Part shown: positions 24,540 to 34,600 of the stretch, piece by piece
Layout of the letters: each line of letters starts with the position of its first letter
How positions within the stretch are numbered: the stretch's first letter is position 1
Assembly (NCBI RefSeq): GCF_000337615.1
Contig: NZ_AOII01000069.1
Span: 23,332 to 63,786, forward strand
Source of the DNA: Natrinema pallidum DSM 3751
GTDB lineage: Archaea; Halobacteriota; Halobacteria; Halobacteriales; Natrialbaceae
Length of the DNA: 40,455 nucleotides
Direction of reading: 5' to 3'
Position numbers and translations under genes: made by a program
Notes under the pieces: generated by a model
Told to the model about the DNA's origin: nothing
What the model saw: only the letters and a program-made list of their open reading frames with translations
Database searches by the model: none

Positions 24540-24968
24540 CGTCCCGTTGGCCGACTGTGGACTCGAGACCGACCGCCACGAGTCGCGCCACAGAACTGAA
24601 CCGCGGTTCGTCGACGAGATCCCTCGGTTCACGGCCACTCCTCGCGAGCGCCGTCCCGAAGACCCGTACGGCTCGACCGGAACGACGAGTCTAGCGCAGT
24701 GGGAGCACGGAGGCCGCCGTCGAATCCGTGGTCCGGGGCGGGCGAAGCCCACGACTGACGCACCGAAACCGCAGGCCGACGAGCGGCAGGGCGGCCGACG
24801 CTTCCGGCATCAGCAGTCAGCGTTCACCGGAAACGTGGTGTGTCACTGGGTAGCTACGGTGTCGGGGAGACCGTCCGACGCCGACATCCCTATCCAGGGA
24901 CGCCGCGCCGGTGACGGCACTGACTCGCACTGCAGCGGGTTCGAGCGGCGCACCGCCCTCGCATGCAG
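24540..24968. other. Gene-free stretch between the small zinc protein and mutS
   Basis: About 429 bases hold no credible ORF, RNA gene or repeat that I can see. Open frames reading into this stretch are Arg/Ser-rich shadows of mutS or antisense to the zinc protein. Confidence 0.4.
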
Positions 24969-27662
24969 TCACTCCTCGAGTCGCTCCTGGAGTTCCTGGA
25001 CCGTCGAGACGAGTTCGATCGGCGGCGTCGTGTTCACGTCGAGCGACTCGAGTTCCTCGAGAACGGCTTCGGTCTCGGGATCGATCGATCGCGTCTCGGA
25101 CGCGGCCTCCGGCGGGCCGCCGTCGGTCGACGCCGACCGAGACGGGGTCTGTCCCTGGGCCACCGTTTGCGTCCGCATCGTTCCGCTGCCCAGATCGAAC
25201 GTGGCCTGGACGGGTTCGCTCGATCCGCCGCCCTTCGCCTCGATGGCTTTTTCCTCGCGTAGCCGCTCCAAGACGTCCCTCGAGCGGTCGACGACGGGAT
25301 CGGGAACCCCGGCGAGGTCGGCGACGTGAATCCCGTAGCTGCGATCCGTCGGGCCGTCGCGAACGGTCCGGAGGAAGGTGACCTCGCCGTCGCGTTCGTC
25401 CGCGGCAACGTGGACGTTGGCCACGCGCGGGAGGGTGTCGGCGAGCCCGGTCAGTTCGTGGTAGTGTGTGGCAAAGAGCGTCTTCGCTTTGACCTCGTTG
25501 TGGAGGTACTCGGTCGCGGCCCAGGCGATCGAAATGCCGTCGTAGGTCGCCGTTCCGCGGCCTACCTCGTCCAAAATGACCAGCGATTCCTCGGTCGCGG
25601 TGTGGAGGATGTTCGAGAGTTCGCTCATCTCGACCATAAACGTCGAGCGGCCCTGTGCGAGTTCGTCCAACGCGCCGACGCGGGTGAAGATGCCGTCGAC
25701 CAGCCCGATCTCGGCCCCCTCGGCGGGGACGAAACTGCCGACCTGTGCCAGGAGGACGATACAGGCGACCTGGCGCATATAGGTCGATTTCCCGGACATG
25801 TTGGGCCCGGTAACCACGAGGAAGCCGCGATCCTCGTCCAGCCGCACGTCGTTGGGAACGAACTCCGTCGTCTGCTCGACGACCGGGTGACGGCCCTGGT
25901 CGATCTCGAGGCGGTCGCCTCGATGGAGGTCGGGCTGTACCCAGCGGTTTTCGGCGGCGTGTGTCGCCAGGCTCGCGAGCGCGTCGACCGTCGCCAGCGC
26001 CCGGCCGACGTCTTGCAGCAGTTCGGCCCGCGCGGCGACTTCCTCGCGGAGGTCCGCGAAGAGTTCGTACTCGAGGTCGCCGCGCCGGTCCTCGAGCCGG
26101 AGGATTTCGCGTTCCTTCTCCTCGAGTTCGTCGGTGGTAAAGCGCTTCGAGTTCTTCAGCGTCTTGATCTCCTCGTAGTGGTCGGGGACGCCGTCGGCGG
26201 CGGATTTGCCGACCTGAATGTAGTAGCCGTCGGTCTTGTTCCGGTCGACCGTGACGTGTGAGAGTCCGTACTGGCGCTTCTCGCGATCGGCGAGCGTGTC
26301 GAGCCACTCCCTGATCGCCTCGTGGCGCTCGATCACCTCGTCGAGTTCGTCGTCGTACCCCTGCTGAAGGAGTTCCCCCTGCGTCACCGTCGATGGCGGG
26401 TCCTCGGCGATAGCGTCCGCGAGCGTGTCCCGGAGTTGCCGGGCGGCATCTCGATCCGGTCGGTCGACGATCTCGGAGAGCGGCGAGTCGGCCAGCTCCG
26501 GGTTCGACTCGATCGAGTCGGCCAGCGCGGGTAGCACTGCCAGCGTCTCCCGGACCGCGAGGAGATCCCGCGCGTCGGCGCTGCCGTGGGTCGCCTTCGA
26601 GGCGAGGCGAGCCAGATCGTAAGCCTCGCCGAGCGTCTCCTGAATCTCGTCGCGGGCGAGCGCCGCCGTCGAGAGCGCGGCCACGCTCTCCTGACGGTCC
26701 TCGAGCGTCGCGGGCGAGCGCCGCGGGCGCTGGAGCCACTCCTTCAACAGGCGGCCGCCGGCGCTGGTCTCGGTGTGGTCGATCGTCGCGAACAGCGAGC
26801 CGTCGCGCTCGCCTTGCATCGTCTCGGTCAACTCGAGGTTGCGCTGGGTGGTCGCATCGAGCGTGACGTGGTCGTCGCCGTGGTGGGCCTGAATGCGGGT
26901 CATGGAAGCGAGCACGCCCGCGCCGGTCTCCGCGACGTAGGAGAGGATCGCGCCGGCCGCCGCGATTGTCGGTTCGCCGACCGAGAGTCGGTCGACGGTC
27001 TCGGTGCCGAACTGCTCGCGAACCGTGTGGGCCGCCCGCTTGGGCGCGAACGATTCGGTCTCGTGGAGGGTCAGGGTGGCGTCGATGCGCTCGCGAACGG
27101 TCGTCAGCAGTTCGTCGTCGGTTCGCACGGCCGGTCCCGGCAGGACCTCGACCGGATCGAACCGATAGAGTTCCGTCAGCGCGTCGTCGGCATCGTCGGC
27201 GTCCGCGACGAGGAATCGCCCCGTCGTCACGTCGGCGACGGCGAGTCCGTACCCGGATTCACCGCCGCTCGAGCCATCGGCGCTCCCGCCGTCGACGACC
27301 GCCGCGAGGTACTGGGCGTCGGCGTCGCTGGTCTCGAGGAGCGTCCCGGGGGTCACGACGCGGACGATCTCGCGGGCGTGGCCGGACTCGGTCTCGTACT
27401 GGTCGGCGACGGCGACGCGATAGCCTCGCTCGACGAGGGCCTTGAGATAGGGCGTCAGGTCGTCGAGCGGCACGCCGGCCATGGGATAGGACGAGCCGTG
27501 AGAGGACTTCTGTGACACCTTGAGGTCGAGTTCCTCGCTGACGAGTTCGGCGTCCTCGCCGAAGAACTCGTAGAAGTCGCCACACTGCATCGCCAGTAAA
27601 TCGGCGTCGGTGCCCTCTTTGAGGGAGAAAAACTCTCCGACGATCCCCGTCGCCTCGGTCAT
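24969..27662 (-). CDS. mutS: DNA mismatch repair protein MutS
   Basis: The 897-residue protein is MutS1-type. Its mismatch-binding segment near the N terminus is GDFYEFFGEDAE, carrying the Phe-x-Glu that wedges into mispairs. Connector, lever and clamp regions follow, then the ABC-type ATPase with Walker A GPNMSGKST (about 618-626) and Walker B ILDEVGRGTATYDG. A Ser/Thr/Glu-rich linker precedes a helical C-terminal dimerisation tail (PIELVSTVQELQERLEE). ATG 27662 (MTEATGIVGEFFSL) is the family start. With MutL 1.8 kb away this forms a mismatch-repair locus. Confidence 0.96.
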   Translation of the reverse strand: MTEATGIVGEFFSLKEGTDADLLAMQCGDFYEFFGEDAELVSEELDLKVSQKSSHGSSYPMAGVPLDDLTPYLKALVERGYRVAVADQYETESGHAREIVRVVTPGTLLETSDADAQYLAAVVDGGSADGSSGGESGYGLAVADVTTGRFLVADADDADDALTELYRFDPVEVLPGPAVRTDDELLTTVRERIDATLTLHETESFAPKRAAHTVREQFGTETVDRLSVGEPTIAAAGAILSYVAETGAGVLASMTRIQAHHGDDHVTLDATTQRNLELTETMQGERDGSLFATIDHTETSAGGRLLKEWLQRPRRSPATLEDRQESVAALSTAALARDEIQETLGEAYDLARLASKATHGSADARDLLAVRETLAVLPALADSIESNPELADSPLSEIVDRPDRDAARQLRDTLADAIAEDPPSTVTQGELLQQGYDDELDEVIERHEAIREWLDTLADREKRQYGLSHVTVDRNKTDGYYIQVGKSAADGVPDHYEEIKTLKNSKRFTTDELEEKEREILRLEDRRGDLEYELFADLREEVAARAELLQDVGRALATVDALASLATHAAENRWVQPDLHRGDRLEIDQGRHPVVEQTTEFVPNDVRLDEDRGFLVVTGPNMSGKSTYMRQVACIVLLAQVGSFVPAEGAEIGLVDGIFTRVGALDELAQGRSTFMVEMSELSNILHTATEESLVILDEVGRGTATYDGISIAWAATEYLHNEVKAKTLFATHYHELTGLADTLPRVANVHVAADERDGEVTFLRTVRDGPTDRSYGIHVADLAGVPDPVVDRSRDVLERLREEKAIEAKGGGSSEPVQATFDLGSGTMRTQTVAQGQTPSRSASTDGGPPEAASETRSIDPETEAVLEELESLDVNTTPPIELVSTVQELQERLEE

Positions 27663-27743
27663 ATCCGGAGACTATCCCTCCACCGCAAAAACCCTGCGGG
27701 ATCCACGGTGAACGTAGTCGGTCGGCGACGCTACCGAGCGCGA

Positions 27744-28067
27744 TCAGTACAGTGCCCCGCCCAACGGTACGTCATCGTCGGGCGACACCAACACGGGATA
27801 CCCCTCCTCACTGGGAACGCCGACGGTCAGCGCCTCCGATTTGAACCCCGCGATCCGCACGGAGCCGAGATTCGTCGCACAGAGTACCTGTCGACCCTCG
27901 AGGTCGGCGGCGTCGTAGTGGTGATCCAACTGTGCCGCGGACTGGATCTCCTCGTCGCCGAGGTCGATCCACAGTTTGGTCATCTTCGGCTTCTCGGCCT
28001 CGGGGAACGGTTCGGCCTCGAGTATTTCCCCCACCTCGATCTCGACATCGAACGGGCTCTCGACCAT
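27744..28067 (-). CDS. tRNA-binding (OB-fold, CsaA/MetRS-beta-like) protein
   Basis: The 107-residue product is a single tRNA-binding OB-fold: FDVEIEVGEILEAEPFPEAEKP, then KLWIDLGDEE, LEGRQVLCATNLGSVRIAGFKSE and the C-terminal VPLGGALY. Stand-alone versions act as export chaperones (CsaA) or tRNA-binding factors; which applies here cannot be told. ATG 28067 was chosen from the family start MVESPFDV; seven extra codons upstream are possible. Confidence 0.88.
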   Translation of the reverse strand: MVESPFDVEIEVGEILEAEPFPEAEKPKMTKLWIDLGDEEIQSAAQLDHHYDAADLEGRQVLCATNLGSVRIAGFKSEALTVGVPSEEGYPVLVSPDDDVPLGGALY

Positions 28068-28115
28068 GCTCCGCGGTACCGTTGCCACCGAAAACTAGGT
28101 GTCGATCCGCGGCCG

Positions 28116-28361
28116 TCAGCCGCCGCGGGTGCGGTACCAGACGCGGGCACCGACCGGCGACTCGTCGGCCGCGAGGTCGAGTCGCCGCAGGACGAGGTCC
28201 CGAATCGCGAGGGTCACGACGAGTTCGATCGACTCGCCGTCCTCGGCCGTCACCTCGAAGACGGCGTGGCCGTCCCGCTCGGAGACGGCGGCGATCGTTC
28301 CGACCGACCATCGCTCGAGGTCGTGTGTCGGTTTCCGCGCGTGGATTCTATCGTGGGCCAT
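28116..28361 (-). CDS. Small conserved-looking hypothetical protein
   Basis: The 81-residue protein begins MAHDRIHARKPTHDLERWSV and has a beta-rich core (VGTIAAVSERDGHAVFEVTA, then ESIELVVTLAIRDLVLRRL). No cysteine, membrane segment or signal is present. It lies 48 bases upstream of the tRNA-binding protein gene on the same strand, so the two may share a transcript. I cannot assign a function. Confidence 0.65.
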   Translation of the reverse strand: MAHDRIHARKPTHDLERWSVGTIAAVSERDGHAVFEVTAEDGESIELVVTLAIRDLVLRRLDLAADESPVGARVWYRTRGG

Positions 28362-28444
28362 ACCGGACGAACGGGTGCCGAGGGGGTGAGTCTGGCGGGG
28401 GCAGCGGCTCCGGCTGCCGCCGGGCCGCGCGACCCGGAGACAGG

Positions 28445-29263
28445 TCAGTAGTCCCCGAGGACGCCGAGCCGTCTCGCCCGGCGGGTCGCGTACCGGAAGA
28501 CCGCGTAGCCGAGCGCGAGGTACCCGACGGCGACCGCGAGCAGGACCGCGAGATCGGCCGCCGGGAACTCCCAGAGGCGAACGTTATCGATCATCGTCCG
28601 CTGGAGGAGCGCGCTGCCCTGGGCGAGCGGGAGGAACCGCAGCCAGCCGAGGTCGAACGCGGGTGCGGAGATCAACACGATAAAGCCGAACTGGAGCAGG
28701 TTGAGCCAGTTGCCGACCCGCTTGTAGAGGACGGTCACGCCGCCGGCGGCCAGCCCGAGCCCCAGCACCGAGACGATGCTGCACGTCGCGACGACGACGA
28801 TCGTCCCCACGTTTAACTCGAGACTCCGCCCGGTGAGGAGGAGCATTATCGCAAGCAGTACCGACGAGGTGACGAACGACCGGACGATCTTGGCGAGGCC
28901 CTTCAACAGCGCCACGGGCGCGAAGCCAAACGGCGACATCACGTGGCGCTCGAGGGTCCCCCACTGGACCTCGCTCCCGATGTCGTTCGCGATCGAAGAG
29001 TACGCCCCGACAGAGAGCGACCACAGGAAGTAGCCGACGATGATCCCCTCGATGGAGTCGGTCAGCGCCTGTCCGGCGATCGCCCGACCGCCGTAAAACA
29101 ACAGCCCAAAGAAGAACACCGAGGCGACGAGTCCGCCGATGGCGTTTGCGGGATAGCGAACGAAGATCAGGTACTCGCGGTAGAGGACGGCCCGCGCGAG
29201 ATGTCGGTAGCCGGCCGGTCGCGGCGTTTCGGTCGCGTCCTGTCGACCCGCACCCGCGCTCAT
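28445..29263 (-). CDS. ABC-2 type permease
   Basis: The 272-residue membrane protein has about six helices and the ABC-2 layout: cytoplasmic N terminus LARAVLYREYLIFVRYPANA, then a long hydrophobic core and a basic C-terminal tail. It overlaps the upstream ATPase by ATGA (29260-29263) and should form a two-component exporter with it. Similar pairs export drugs, polysaccharides or lipids; nothing here fixes the substrate. Confidence 0.88.
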   Translation of the reverse strand: MSAGAGRQDATETPRPAGYRHLARAVLYREYLIFVRYPANAIGGLVASVFFFGLLFYGGRAIAGQALTDSIEGIIVGYFLWSLSVGAYSSIANDIGSEVQWGTLERHVMSPFGFAPVALLKGLAKIVRSFVTSSVLLAIMLLLTGRSLELNVGTIVVVATCSIVSVLGLGLAAGGVTVLYKRVGNWLNLLQFGFIVLISAPAFDLGWLRFLPLAQGSALLQRTMIDNVRLWEFPAADLAVLLAVAVGYLALGYAVFRYATRRARRLGVLGDY

Positions 29264-30393
29264 CGGTCACCTCGGTCGCCGCTCGTCAGTTCGACGAAGA
29301 CGTCCTCGAGGTCGGGCTCGACCGTCCGGACGCGCTCGAGGGTCACGCCGTCGCCGCGGAGTGTCGCCAGCAGCTCGTAGAAGCCGTCGCTGTCGGTCAC
29401 GACCTCGATCCGGTGGCCGGCGTCGCGTCGCTCGGCCTCGATCGCGTCGAAGCGCCGTCGGAGCCGCGAGACGAGCGCGGCGTCGATGTCGGCGCTCGTG
29501 ATCCGAACGCAGTGGCGGTCCGTGTCGGAAAGCAAGGCGTCGACGGTGTCGTCCGCGATGATCGCCCCGTCGGACATGATGAGGACGCGATCACAGACCG
29601 TCTCGACGACATCCATATCGTGGCTGCTGAGGACGACGGTGAGGTCCTCCTCTTCGGCGAGGCGTCGCAGTTCCCGCTGGAGCGTCCGGGAACTCTCGAT
29701 GTCCAACCCGAGCGTGGGTTCGTCGAGGAAGACGACCTCGGCACCACCGGCGAGGACGCTCGCCAGCGACACCTTCTGTTTCATCCCCCGGGAGAGATCG
29801 CGGACCGGAACGTTCGCCTTCGCCTCGAGGTCGAGTTGAGCCAGCAGCCGGTCGTGGCGGTCGCGGACCGAGTTCGGGTCGACGCCGCTGATCGTGGCGA
29901 AATAGCGGAGGTTCTCCCGGACGGTCAACCGCCAGTAATCGTTTCGCGCCCCCTCGAGCATCGCGTCGACGGCGCTGTAGGCCGCCCGCGGTCGCTCCCG
30001 GAGGTCGATACCGCGGATCCGGACGCTGCCCGCGTCCGGCACGACCATCCCGAGGAGCGACTTGATGAGGGTCGTCTTGCCGGCACCGTTGGGCCCCAAC
30101 AGGCCCACGATCGAGCCGGTCTCGATGTCGAAGCCGACGTCGTCGACTGCGGTAACCGCCGTCTCGCCGTCTCCGAACCGCTTGGACAGTCCGGTGACGG
30201 AGACGGCGATGTCGCGGTCGTCCGTCGCCGACGGCTCGCTGCTGTCCGGGCGCGTCTCGACCGGCGGCCGCGCCGTCCCGCTCACCCGACCGGTCCCCAC
30301 CGCGTCGTCGTCGGGAGTCGCGCCTGCTTTCTCACTGTACGTAGCCACGGCATCCGGTCCGTTCGTCGGCCCGCTGTTTCCTCGCGCCGTCAC
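29260..30393 (-). CDS. ABC exporter ATP-binding protein with N-terminal extension
   Basis: The 377-residue ATPase has Walker A GPNGAGKT (100-107), the signature LSRGMKQKVSLASVL, Walker B VVFLDEPTLGLD and a C-terminal regulatory region ending LEDVFVELTSG. The first 60 residues are low-complexity, Pro/Thr/Asp-rich and not part of the domain. They may be a real disordered extension from GTG 30393, or the true start may be an internal GTG near residue 32 or 37. It is unrelated in substrate to the exporter at 12.5-14.2 kb as far as can be seen. Confidence 0.87.
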   Translation of the reverse strand: MTARGNSGPTNGPDAVATYSEKAGATPDDDAVGTGRVSGTARPPVETRPDSSEPSATDDRDIAVSVTGLSKRFGDGETAVTAVDDVGFDIETGSIVGLLGPNGAGKTTLIKSLLGMVVPDAGSVRIRGIDLRERPRAAYSAVDAMLEGARNDYWRLTVRENLRYFATISGVDPNSVRDRHDRLLAQLDLEAKANVPVRDLSRGMKQKVSLASVLAGGAEVVFLDEPTLGLDIESSRTLQRELRRLAEEEDLTVVLSSHDMDVVETVCDRVLIMSDGAIIADDTVDALLSDTDRHCVRITSADIDAALVSRLRRRFDAIEAERRDAGHRIEVVTDSDGFYELLATLRGDGVTLERVRTVEPDLEDVFVELTSGDRGDR

Positions 30394-30479
30394 AGTGCTG
30401 GTTTAAGTGACCGAGCTACAAAAACGCGCGGCCGCACCCGCGCTCTGCCTCGAGAGCAGTTCCTGCGTCCGTAGTCCGG

Positions 30480-30489
30480 GATATATTAC
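30480..30489 (+). promoter_or_regulatory. TATA box of the universal stress protein gene
   Basis: GATATATTAC ends about 30 bases before ATG 30519, a standard archaeal core-promoter position. GGGAGGACG between them could serve as a ribosome-binding sequence. Confidence 0.45.
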
Positions 30490-30518
30490 GCTGCCCGTGG
30501 GAGGACGACTCGTCAGCC

Positions 30519-31289
30519 ATGTCAGACCGCGACCATTGCGTGTTGATTCCGGTCGCCATCTTCGAGGGGGAAAGCGTCCCGCAGACGATCGTCGACGCGC
30601 TCGCGTCGATTCCGGTCGTCCTGCTCGGCTATCGCGAACTCCCCGATCAGACCGGAACGGATCAGGCACGCACGCAGTACGGCGACCGCGCCCGGGCCGA
30701 ACTCGAGGAGTTGCGGACGGTCTTCGAGGAGGCGGGCTGTGACGTGACATCGCGACTGGCCTTCACCCACGACCGGCTGGAAACGTTCGAACGGGTCGCC
30801 GTCGACGACTCCTGTGACGCTGTCCTGGTGCTCAATCCGGCACCCGTCCTCGAGACGATACTCGTCGCGGTTCGAAGCGAGGTCAACATCGAGCATATCG
30901 CCCGGTTGCTCGCGACGATCCTCGACGGCACGACCCTCGAACTCACGCTCTTTCACGTTGCGTCGGACGAATCGAAGCGGGCGGCGGGAACGGAACTACT
31001 CGAGACGGCCCGGTCGGAACTGATCGCTGCGGGGGTCGACGGCGGCCGGATCGATAGCGCGGTCGTCGTCGACGATTCGCCCACGGACGCGATCGTCGAG
31101 GCGGCGGCCGACCACGACCTCCTGGTAGCCGGTGAGAGTCGCCCGTCCATCCGTCGAGTCATCTTCCGGGACCGCGCCAAACGACTGGCCCGGCGGACGG
31201 TCGATCCGGTGTTGGTGATTCGCGGCGAGTACCTCGAGCCGGCAGACGGCGGGGACACGGCCGGCGGCTCACAACCGGGACCGAACTGA
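30519..31289 (+). CDS. UspA-like universal stress protein (paralogue 1)
   Basis: The 256-residue protein starts MSDRDHCVLIPVAIFEGESV and carries two Usp-like halves, the second ending in RLARRTVDPVLVIRGEYLEP. The nucleotide-binding G-x2-G-x9-G motif is poorly conserved, so ATP binding is uncertain. A second copy of the same family (31342-32091) lies tail to tail and shares the EGESV and DQARxQYxDRA segments near the N terminus. The partner of that copy is an APC transporter, so a role in transporter regulation or stress response is plausible but inferred. Confidence 0.82.
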   Translation: MSDRDHCVLIPVAIFEGESVPQTIVDALASIPVVLLGYRELPDQTGTDQARTQYGDRARAELEELRTVFEEAGCDVTSRLAFTHDRLETFERVAVDDSCDAVLVLNPAPVLETILVAVRSEVNIEHIARLLATILDGTTLELTLFHVASDESKRAAGTELLETARSELIAAGVDGGRIDSAVVVDDSPTDAIVEAAADHDLLVAGESRPSIRRVIFRDRAKRLARRTVDPVLVIRGEYLEPADGGDTAGGSQPGPN

Positions 31290-31341
31290 CCGGCCGTCTC
31301 GCGGGGGCGAGGGGACTGACCGGCCGACCGGCCCCAGAACC

Positions 31342-32091
31342 TCAGTCCTCGGGTTGCGACGCGCGATCGGCGTCCATCCCCTGCTCACGAGTCGCTGCCG
31401 CGTCGGCGCTCTCCTCGCGGACGACGATCACCGGCCCGACCGCCTCGGCAGCGATGCGCTCGGCCTCCTCGCCGAGGAGGAACGACCGAAGCGACGGGGA
31501 CCGTTCGCCCATGACGATCGCATCGTGGCTCGTCGCAGCCTCGACGAGCGCCTCGAGTGGCGGTTCGTCGACCGCGAGGGTGGTCTCGACATCGAGTCCG
31601 CGTTCGGCGAGGGAGTCGGCAGCCGCCGCGATCGATTCCCGACCGCCGGGTTCGTCGTCGGTTGCCAGAAAGAGCGTGACGCCGATCTCGCGGTCGCCGA
31701 CCAGTTCGGCGACGAACGCGGTGATCCGGTCGACGGCGACGTCGCCGGTCAACGACACGAGGAGACGATCGACCGATCCGGTCGCCCCCGTGATGGCGTA
31801 GGCGTCGGCGGCGGCCTCGTCGGCGACCCGATCGACGGTTCGCTCCCGATCGTGGGTGAACACGAGGCGATGGTCGGCGCTCCCGCCGGCCGCTTCGAAG
31901 GCCTCGACGAGATCGGTGAGGGCGGCGTTTGCACGGTCCTCGTACTGGAGACGAGCCTGGTCCGGCGGCGTCTGCTCCGGAAGGACGTGGTAGCCGAGCA
32001 CGGTCACGTCCATCGTTGCGAGCAGCGTCGGGAGGCCGGTCGAAACCGACTCGCCCTCGAGAATCGCCAGCGGAACCAGCACGCGCGTCAT
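31342..32091 (-). CDS. UspA-like universal stress protein (paralogue 2)
   Basis: The 249-residue protein [16 protein letters not shown] aligns along its length with the convergent paralogue: both share [20 protein letters not shown]-type segments, the FTHDR motif near 100 and a Usp-like C terminus ([15 protein letters not shown]). It overlaps the APC transporter gene upstream by ATGA (32088-32091), so it is translated with it. Usp domains attached to or encoded with amino-acid or cation transporters are common in haloarchaea and probably sense nucleotides to adjust transport. The link is inferred. Confidence 0.84.
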   Translation of the reverse strand: MTRVLVPLAILEGESVSTGLPTLLATMDVTVLGYHVLPEQTPPDQARLQYEDRANAALTDLVEAFEAAGGSADHRLVFTHDRERTVDRVADEAAADAYAITGATGSVDRLLVSLTGDVAVDRITAFVAELVGDREIGVTLFLATDDEPGGRESIAAAADSLAERGLDVETTLAVDEPPLEALVEAATSHDAIVMGERSPSLRSFLLGEEAERIAAEAVGPVIVVREESADAAATREQGMDADRASQPED

Positions 32092-33509
32092 TCGACCACC
32101 CCCTTCAGCGTCACGTCACGGCCATAGTAGGCGTACCAGCCGGCGGTTGCGAGCATGATCCCGATGCCGACGAGTTGTGATGTCCGTTGCATGAACCCGA
32201 TCAGGGCGAAGCTCGCGAGCGCGCCGAGTATCGGGACGACGGGATAGCCGGGCACCCGGAAGTCGGGGTCGTACCACGACGGGTCGGCTCGCCGCAGTGC
32301 GAGCAGGGCCACGCAGAGCAGCCCGTACGTGACGAGATGGAGGAACGACGCGACCTCCGCGAGCAGTTCCACGCGGCCGGTCGCGACCAGCACGAGGATC
32401 GGCCCGCCGGCCATCCCCAGCGCGACGTGTGGCGTGCCGTATCGGAGGTTGATATGGCTCGCGCGCTGCGGTAACAGGGCATCCTTCGAGACCGCGTAGA
32501 TGGCTCGAGACGTGCTGAGCACCGATGCGTTGGCGCTTGACATCGTCGCGAGCAGTCCGCCGAAGACGATCGCGACCGCACCGGCCGGACCGAAGTAGTG
32601 GCGGCCGACCTCGACCATCGCCGTTTCGCCGAACGTCGAGAGCCGATCGCTCCCGAACGCACCGGTCGCGACGAAGATCGCCGCGACGTAGAGGACGCCG
32701 ACGACGAGGACGGAGCCGACCATCGCGAGGGGCAGGTTCCGTCCGGGATCGCGTATCTCGCCGGCGACGGTCGCCACCTGCGCGAAGCCGAGATACGAGG
32801 TGAACACGAGCGCCGCGGTCGTCAACACGGGCGTCGTTCCGAACGGCGCGAACTGTTCGGGAGCGGACGGCTCCCCGATGATCCCCAGCGTGTCGAGCCC
32901 GCCGTAGCTGAGAAACACGATCAGGATCGACAGCAGCAACGCAACGATCCCGTTTTGCAGCTTCGCCGCGTTTTCCGTCCCCGTGACGTTCAGCACGGTC
33001 ACGCCAGCGCCGAACAGCAGCGCCAGCGGGATGACGAGGCCGTCGCCCACCGGGACGCCGAGTTCCGCGAGCGTGTCGACGGCGTAGTAGCCGAAGCCGA
33101 CGAGGTAAAACGCCGTCGCGAACACCAGTCCGAACCACAGTGACAGCCCGACGACGGCCCCGGGAAGCGTTCCTAAACCGCGCGAGATGTAGTAGTATCC
33201 GCCGCCGCTTTTGGGCATCGCCGTTGCGAGTTCGGACGCCGGCAGCGCGACCAGGAGGGCGACGAACGCGCCGATCGCGAACGACCCAGCCGCCGCGGGC
33301 CCGGCCCGGCCGGCAGCCAGCCCCGGAAAGACGAAGATACCGGCCCCGATCATCGTCCCGATCCCGATAGCGAGGCCGCCGGTGAGCCCGATCGTTCGCT
33401 CGAGTTCGGCGTCGTCGGTGATCGTCACCTCATCGGTTTCGATCGTCGGCTCGACCCGTGGTGACTCTCCCGCGACGTTGGTCCCACCGGCCGACGACGG
33501 ATCACTCAT
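32088..33509 (-). CDS. APC-family amino acid permease
   Basis: The 473-residue membrane protein has about twelve hydrophobic helices and the APC signature near the start ([20 protein letters not shown]), with FVFPGLAAG after it. It likely imports an amino acid or polyamine with a cation; the substrate is not evident. The N-terminal 40 residues are acidic and cytoplasmic. The coupled downstream Usp gene suggests joint control. ATG 33509 is the only start giving this N terminus. Confidence 0.9.
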   Translation of the reverse strand: MSDPSSAGGTNVAGESPRVEPTIETDEVTITDDAELERTIGLTGGLAIGIGTMIGAGIFVFPGLAAGRAGPAAAGSFAIGAFVALLVALPASELATAMPKSGGGYYYISRGLGTLPGAVVGLSLWFGLVFATAFYLVGFGYYAVDTLAELGVPVGDGLVIPLALLFGAGVTVLNVTGTENAAKLQNGIVALLLSILIVFLSYGGLDTLGIIGEPSAPEQFAPFGTTPVLTTAALVFTSYLGFAQVATVAGEIRDPGRNLPLAMVGSVLVVGVLYVAAIFVATGAFGSDRLSTFGETAMVEVGRHYFGPAGAVAIVFGGLLATMSSANASVLSTSRAIYAVSKDALLPQRASHINLRYGTPHVALGMAGGPILVLVATGRVELLAEVASFLHLVTYGLLCVALLALRRADPSWYDPDFRVPGYPVVPILGALASFALIGFMQRTSQLVGIGIMLATAGWYAYYGRDVTLKGVVE

Positions 33510-33604
33510 ATCGGGGGCGTCTCGCGCCTGCCCTATAGCTCTGCTGTCGAATGGTGGTGGCTGGGATCGACCGGTTCGGGAACCGACCCGGATCGTCCGG
33601 TCGT

Positions 33605-34600
33605 CTACCCGGTGAGTTCGTCGGCCAGAAGCCGGAGGCTCTCGTCACCGTCGGCGGCTGCGTCCGGAACCGCGAGCATGACCTCCTCGATGCCGGCGTC
33701 GGCATAGTCGGCGAGCCGCTCGCGTATCTCCGCCGGCGTCCCCGTCGGGGCCGTCTCGAGGTAGCCGGCGAGGAAGAACTCGCGGGGCTCGCTCGGTCCG
33801 TCGTCGGGCAGGAACTCGCTGCGGACGGCCTCGCGCTTGTTTTCGGCGGCTTCGGTCGTCTCGCCGACGAAGACGAACAGTTCGGCGGATTTTCGGATTT
33901 CGTCGTATCGGGCCTCGCTCTCGCAGTGCTCGCGTAAGACTGCGAGTTTCGCCGCGAAGCCCTCGGGCTCGAGGGTGCCGTAGTTCCAGCCGTCGGCCAG
34001 GGCGGCGGTGTAACGCAGCGTAAACGACTCGCCACCGCCGCCGATCCAGATCGGCGGATGGGGCTCTTGCACCGGCTGGGGCTCACAGAACGCCTCGTCG
34101 AGATCGATCTCGAGGTGCTCGCCCTCGTGGCTGTACGTCTCGTTCGTCCAGAGCCCCTGCAGGATCGTGACGGTCTCGGCGAGCCGGCGGAGCCGTTCGG
34201 CCGGCGGCTCCCGGAACTCGTAGCCGAAGCGGTCGTACTCCGCGGCGTACCAGCCGCCGCCGAGGCCGAGCTCGAGGCGGCCGTCGCTGATGTGGTCGAC
34301 CTGCGCCGCCATCTTCGCCAGCAGCGCGGGATGGCGGTAGGACTGGCTCGTGACGAGCGTGCCGAGTCGTACCTGCGCCGTCGCCTCGGCGAGCGCGCTC
34401 AGCGTCGTCCAGGGTTCGTGGACACCGCGTCGCGGGTCGCCGATCCACGACTGGAAGTGATCCTCGAGCCAGACCGCGTCGTAACCGAGCGATTCGGCCT
34501 CGAGTGCGGTCTCCCGAACCGTTCCGATGTCGGTGCCGTACTGCGGCAGGATGAGGCCGACATCGAGGTCGGTCGTGGACCCCGATTCGTCGGCGCTCAT
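33605..34600 (-). CDS. LLM-class oxidoreductase (FMN or F420 dependent)
   Basis: The 331-residue protein has the luciferase-like TIM-barrel pattern: [63 protein letters not shown] and [11 protein letters not shown]. In haloarchaea such enzymes usually use coenzyme F420, so it probably reduces or oxygenates a small molecule that cannot be named. It overlaps the ThiDN gene by ATGA (34597-34600). The co-translation raises the idea of a thiamine-related reaction or salvage step; that is inference. Confidence 0.87.
   Translation of the reverse strand: MSADESGSTTDLDVGLILPQYGTDIGTVRETALEAESLGYDAVWLEDHFQSWIGDPRRGVHEPWTTLSALAEATAQVRLGTLVTSQSYRHPALLAKMAAQVDHISDGRLELGLGGGWYAAEYDRFGYEFREPPAERLRRLAETVTILQGLWTNETYSHEGEHLEIDLDEAFCEPQPVQEPHPPIWIGGGGESFTLRYTAALADGWNYGTLEPEGFAAKLAVLREHCESEARYDEIRKSAELFVFVGETTEAAENKREAVRSEFLPDDGPSEPREFFLAGYLETAPTGTPAEIRERLADYADAGIEEVMLAVPDAAADGDESLRLLADELTG

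Noticed and set aside
24817-26739. Long minus-strand ORF of 640 codons inside mutS
   Set aside because: Extremely Arg/Pro/Gly-rich out-of-frame reading of mutS; Walker A and mismatch-binding motifs lie in the other frame.
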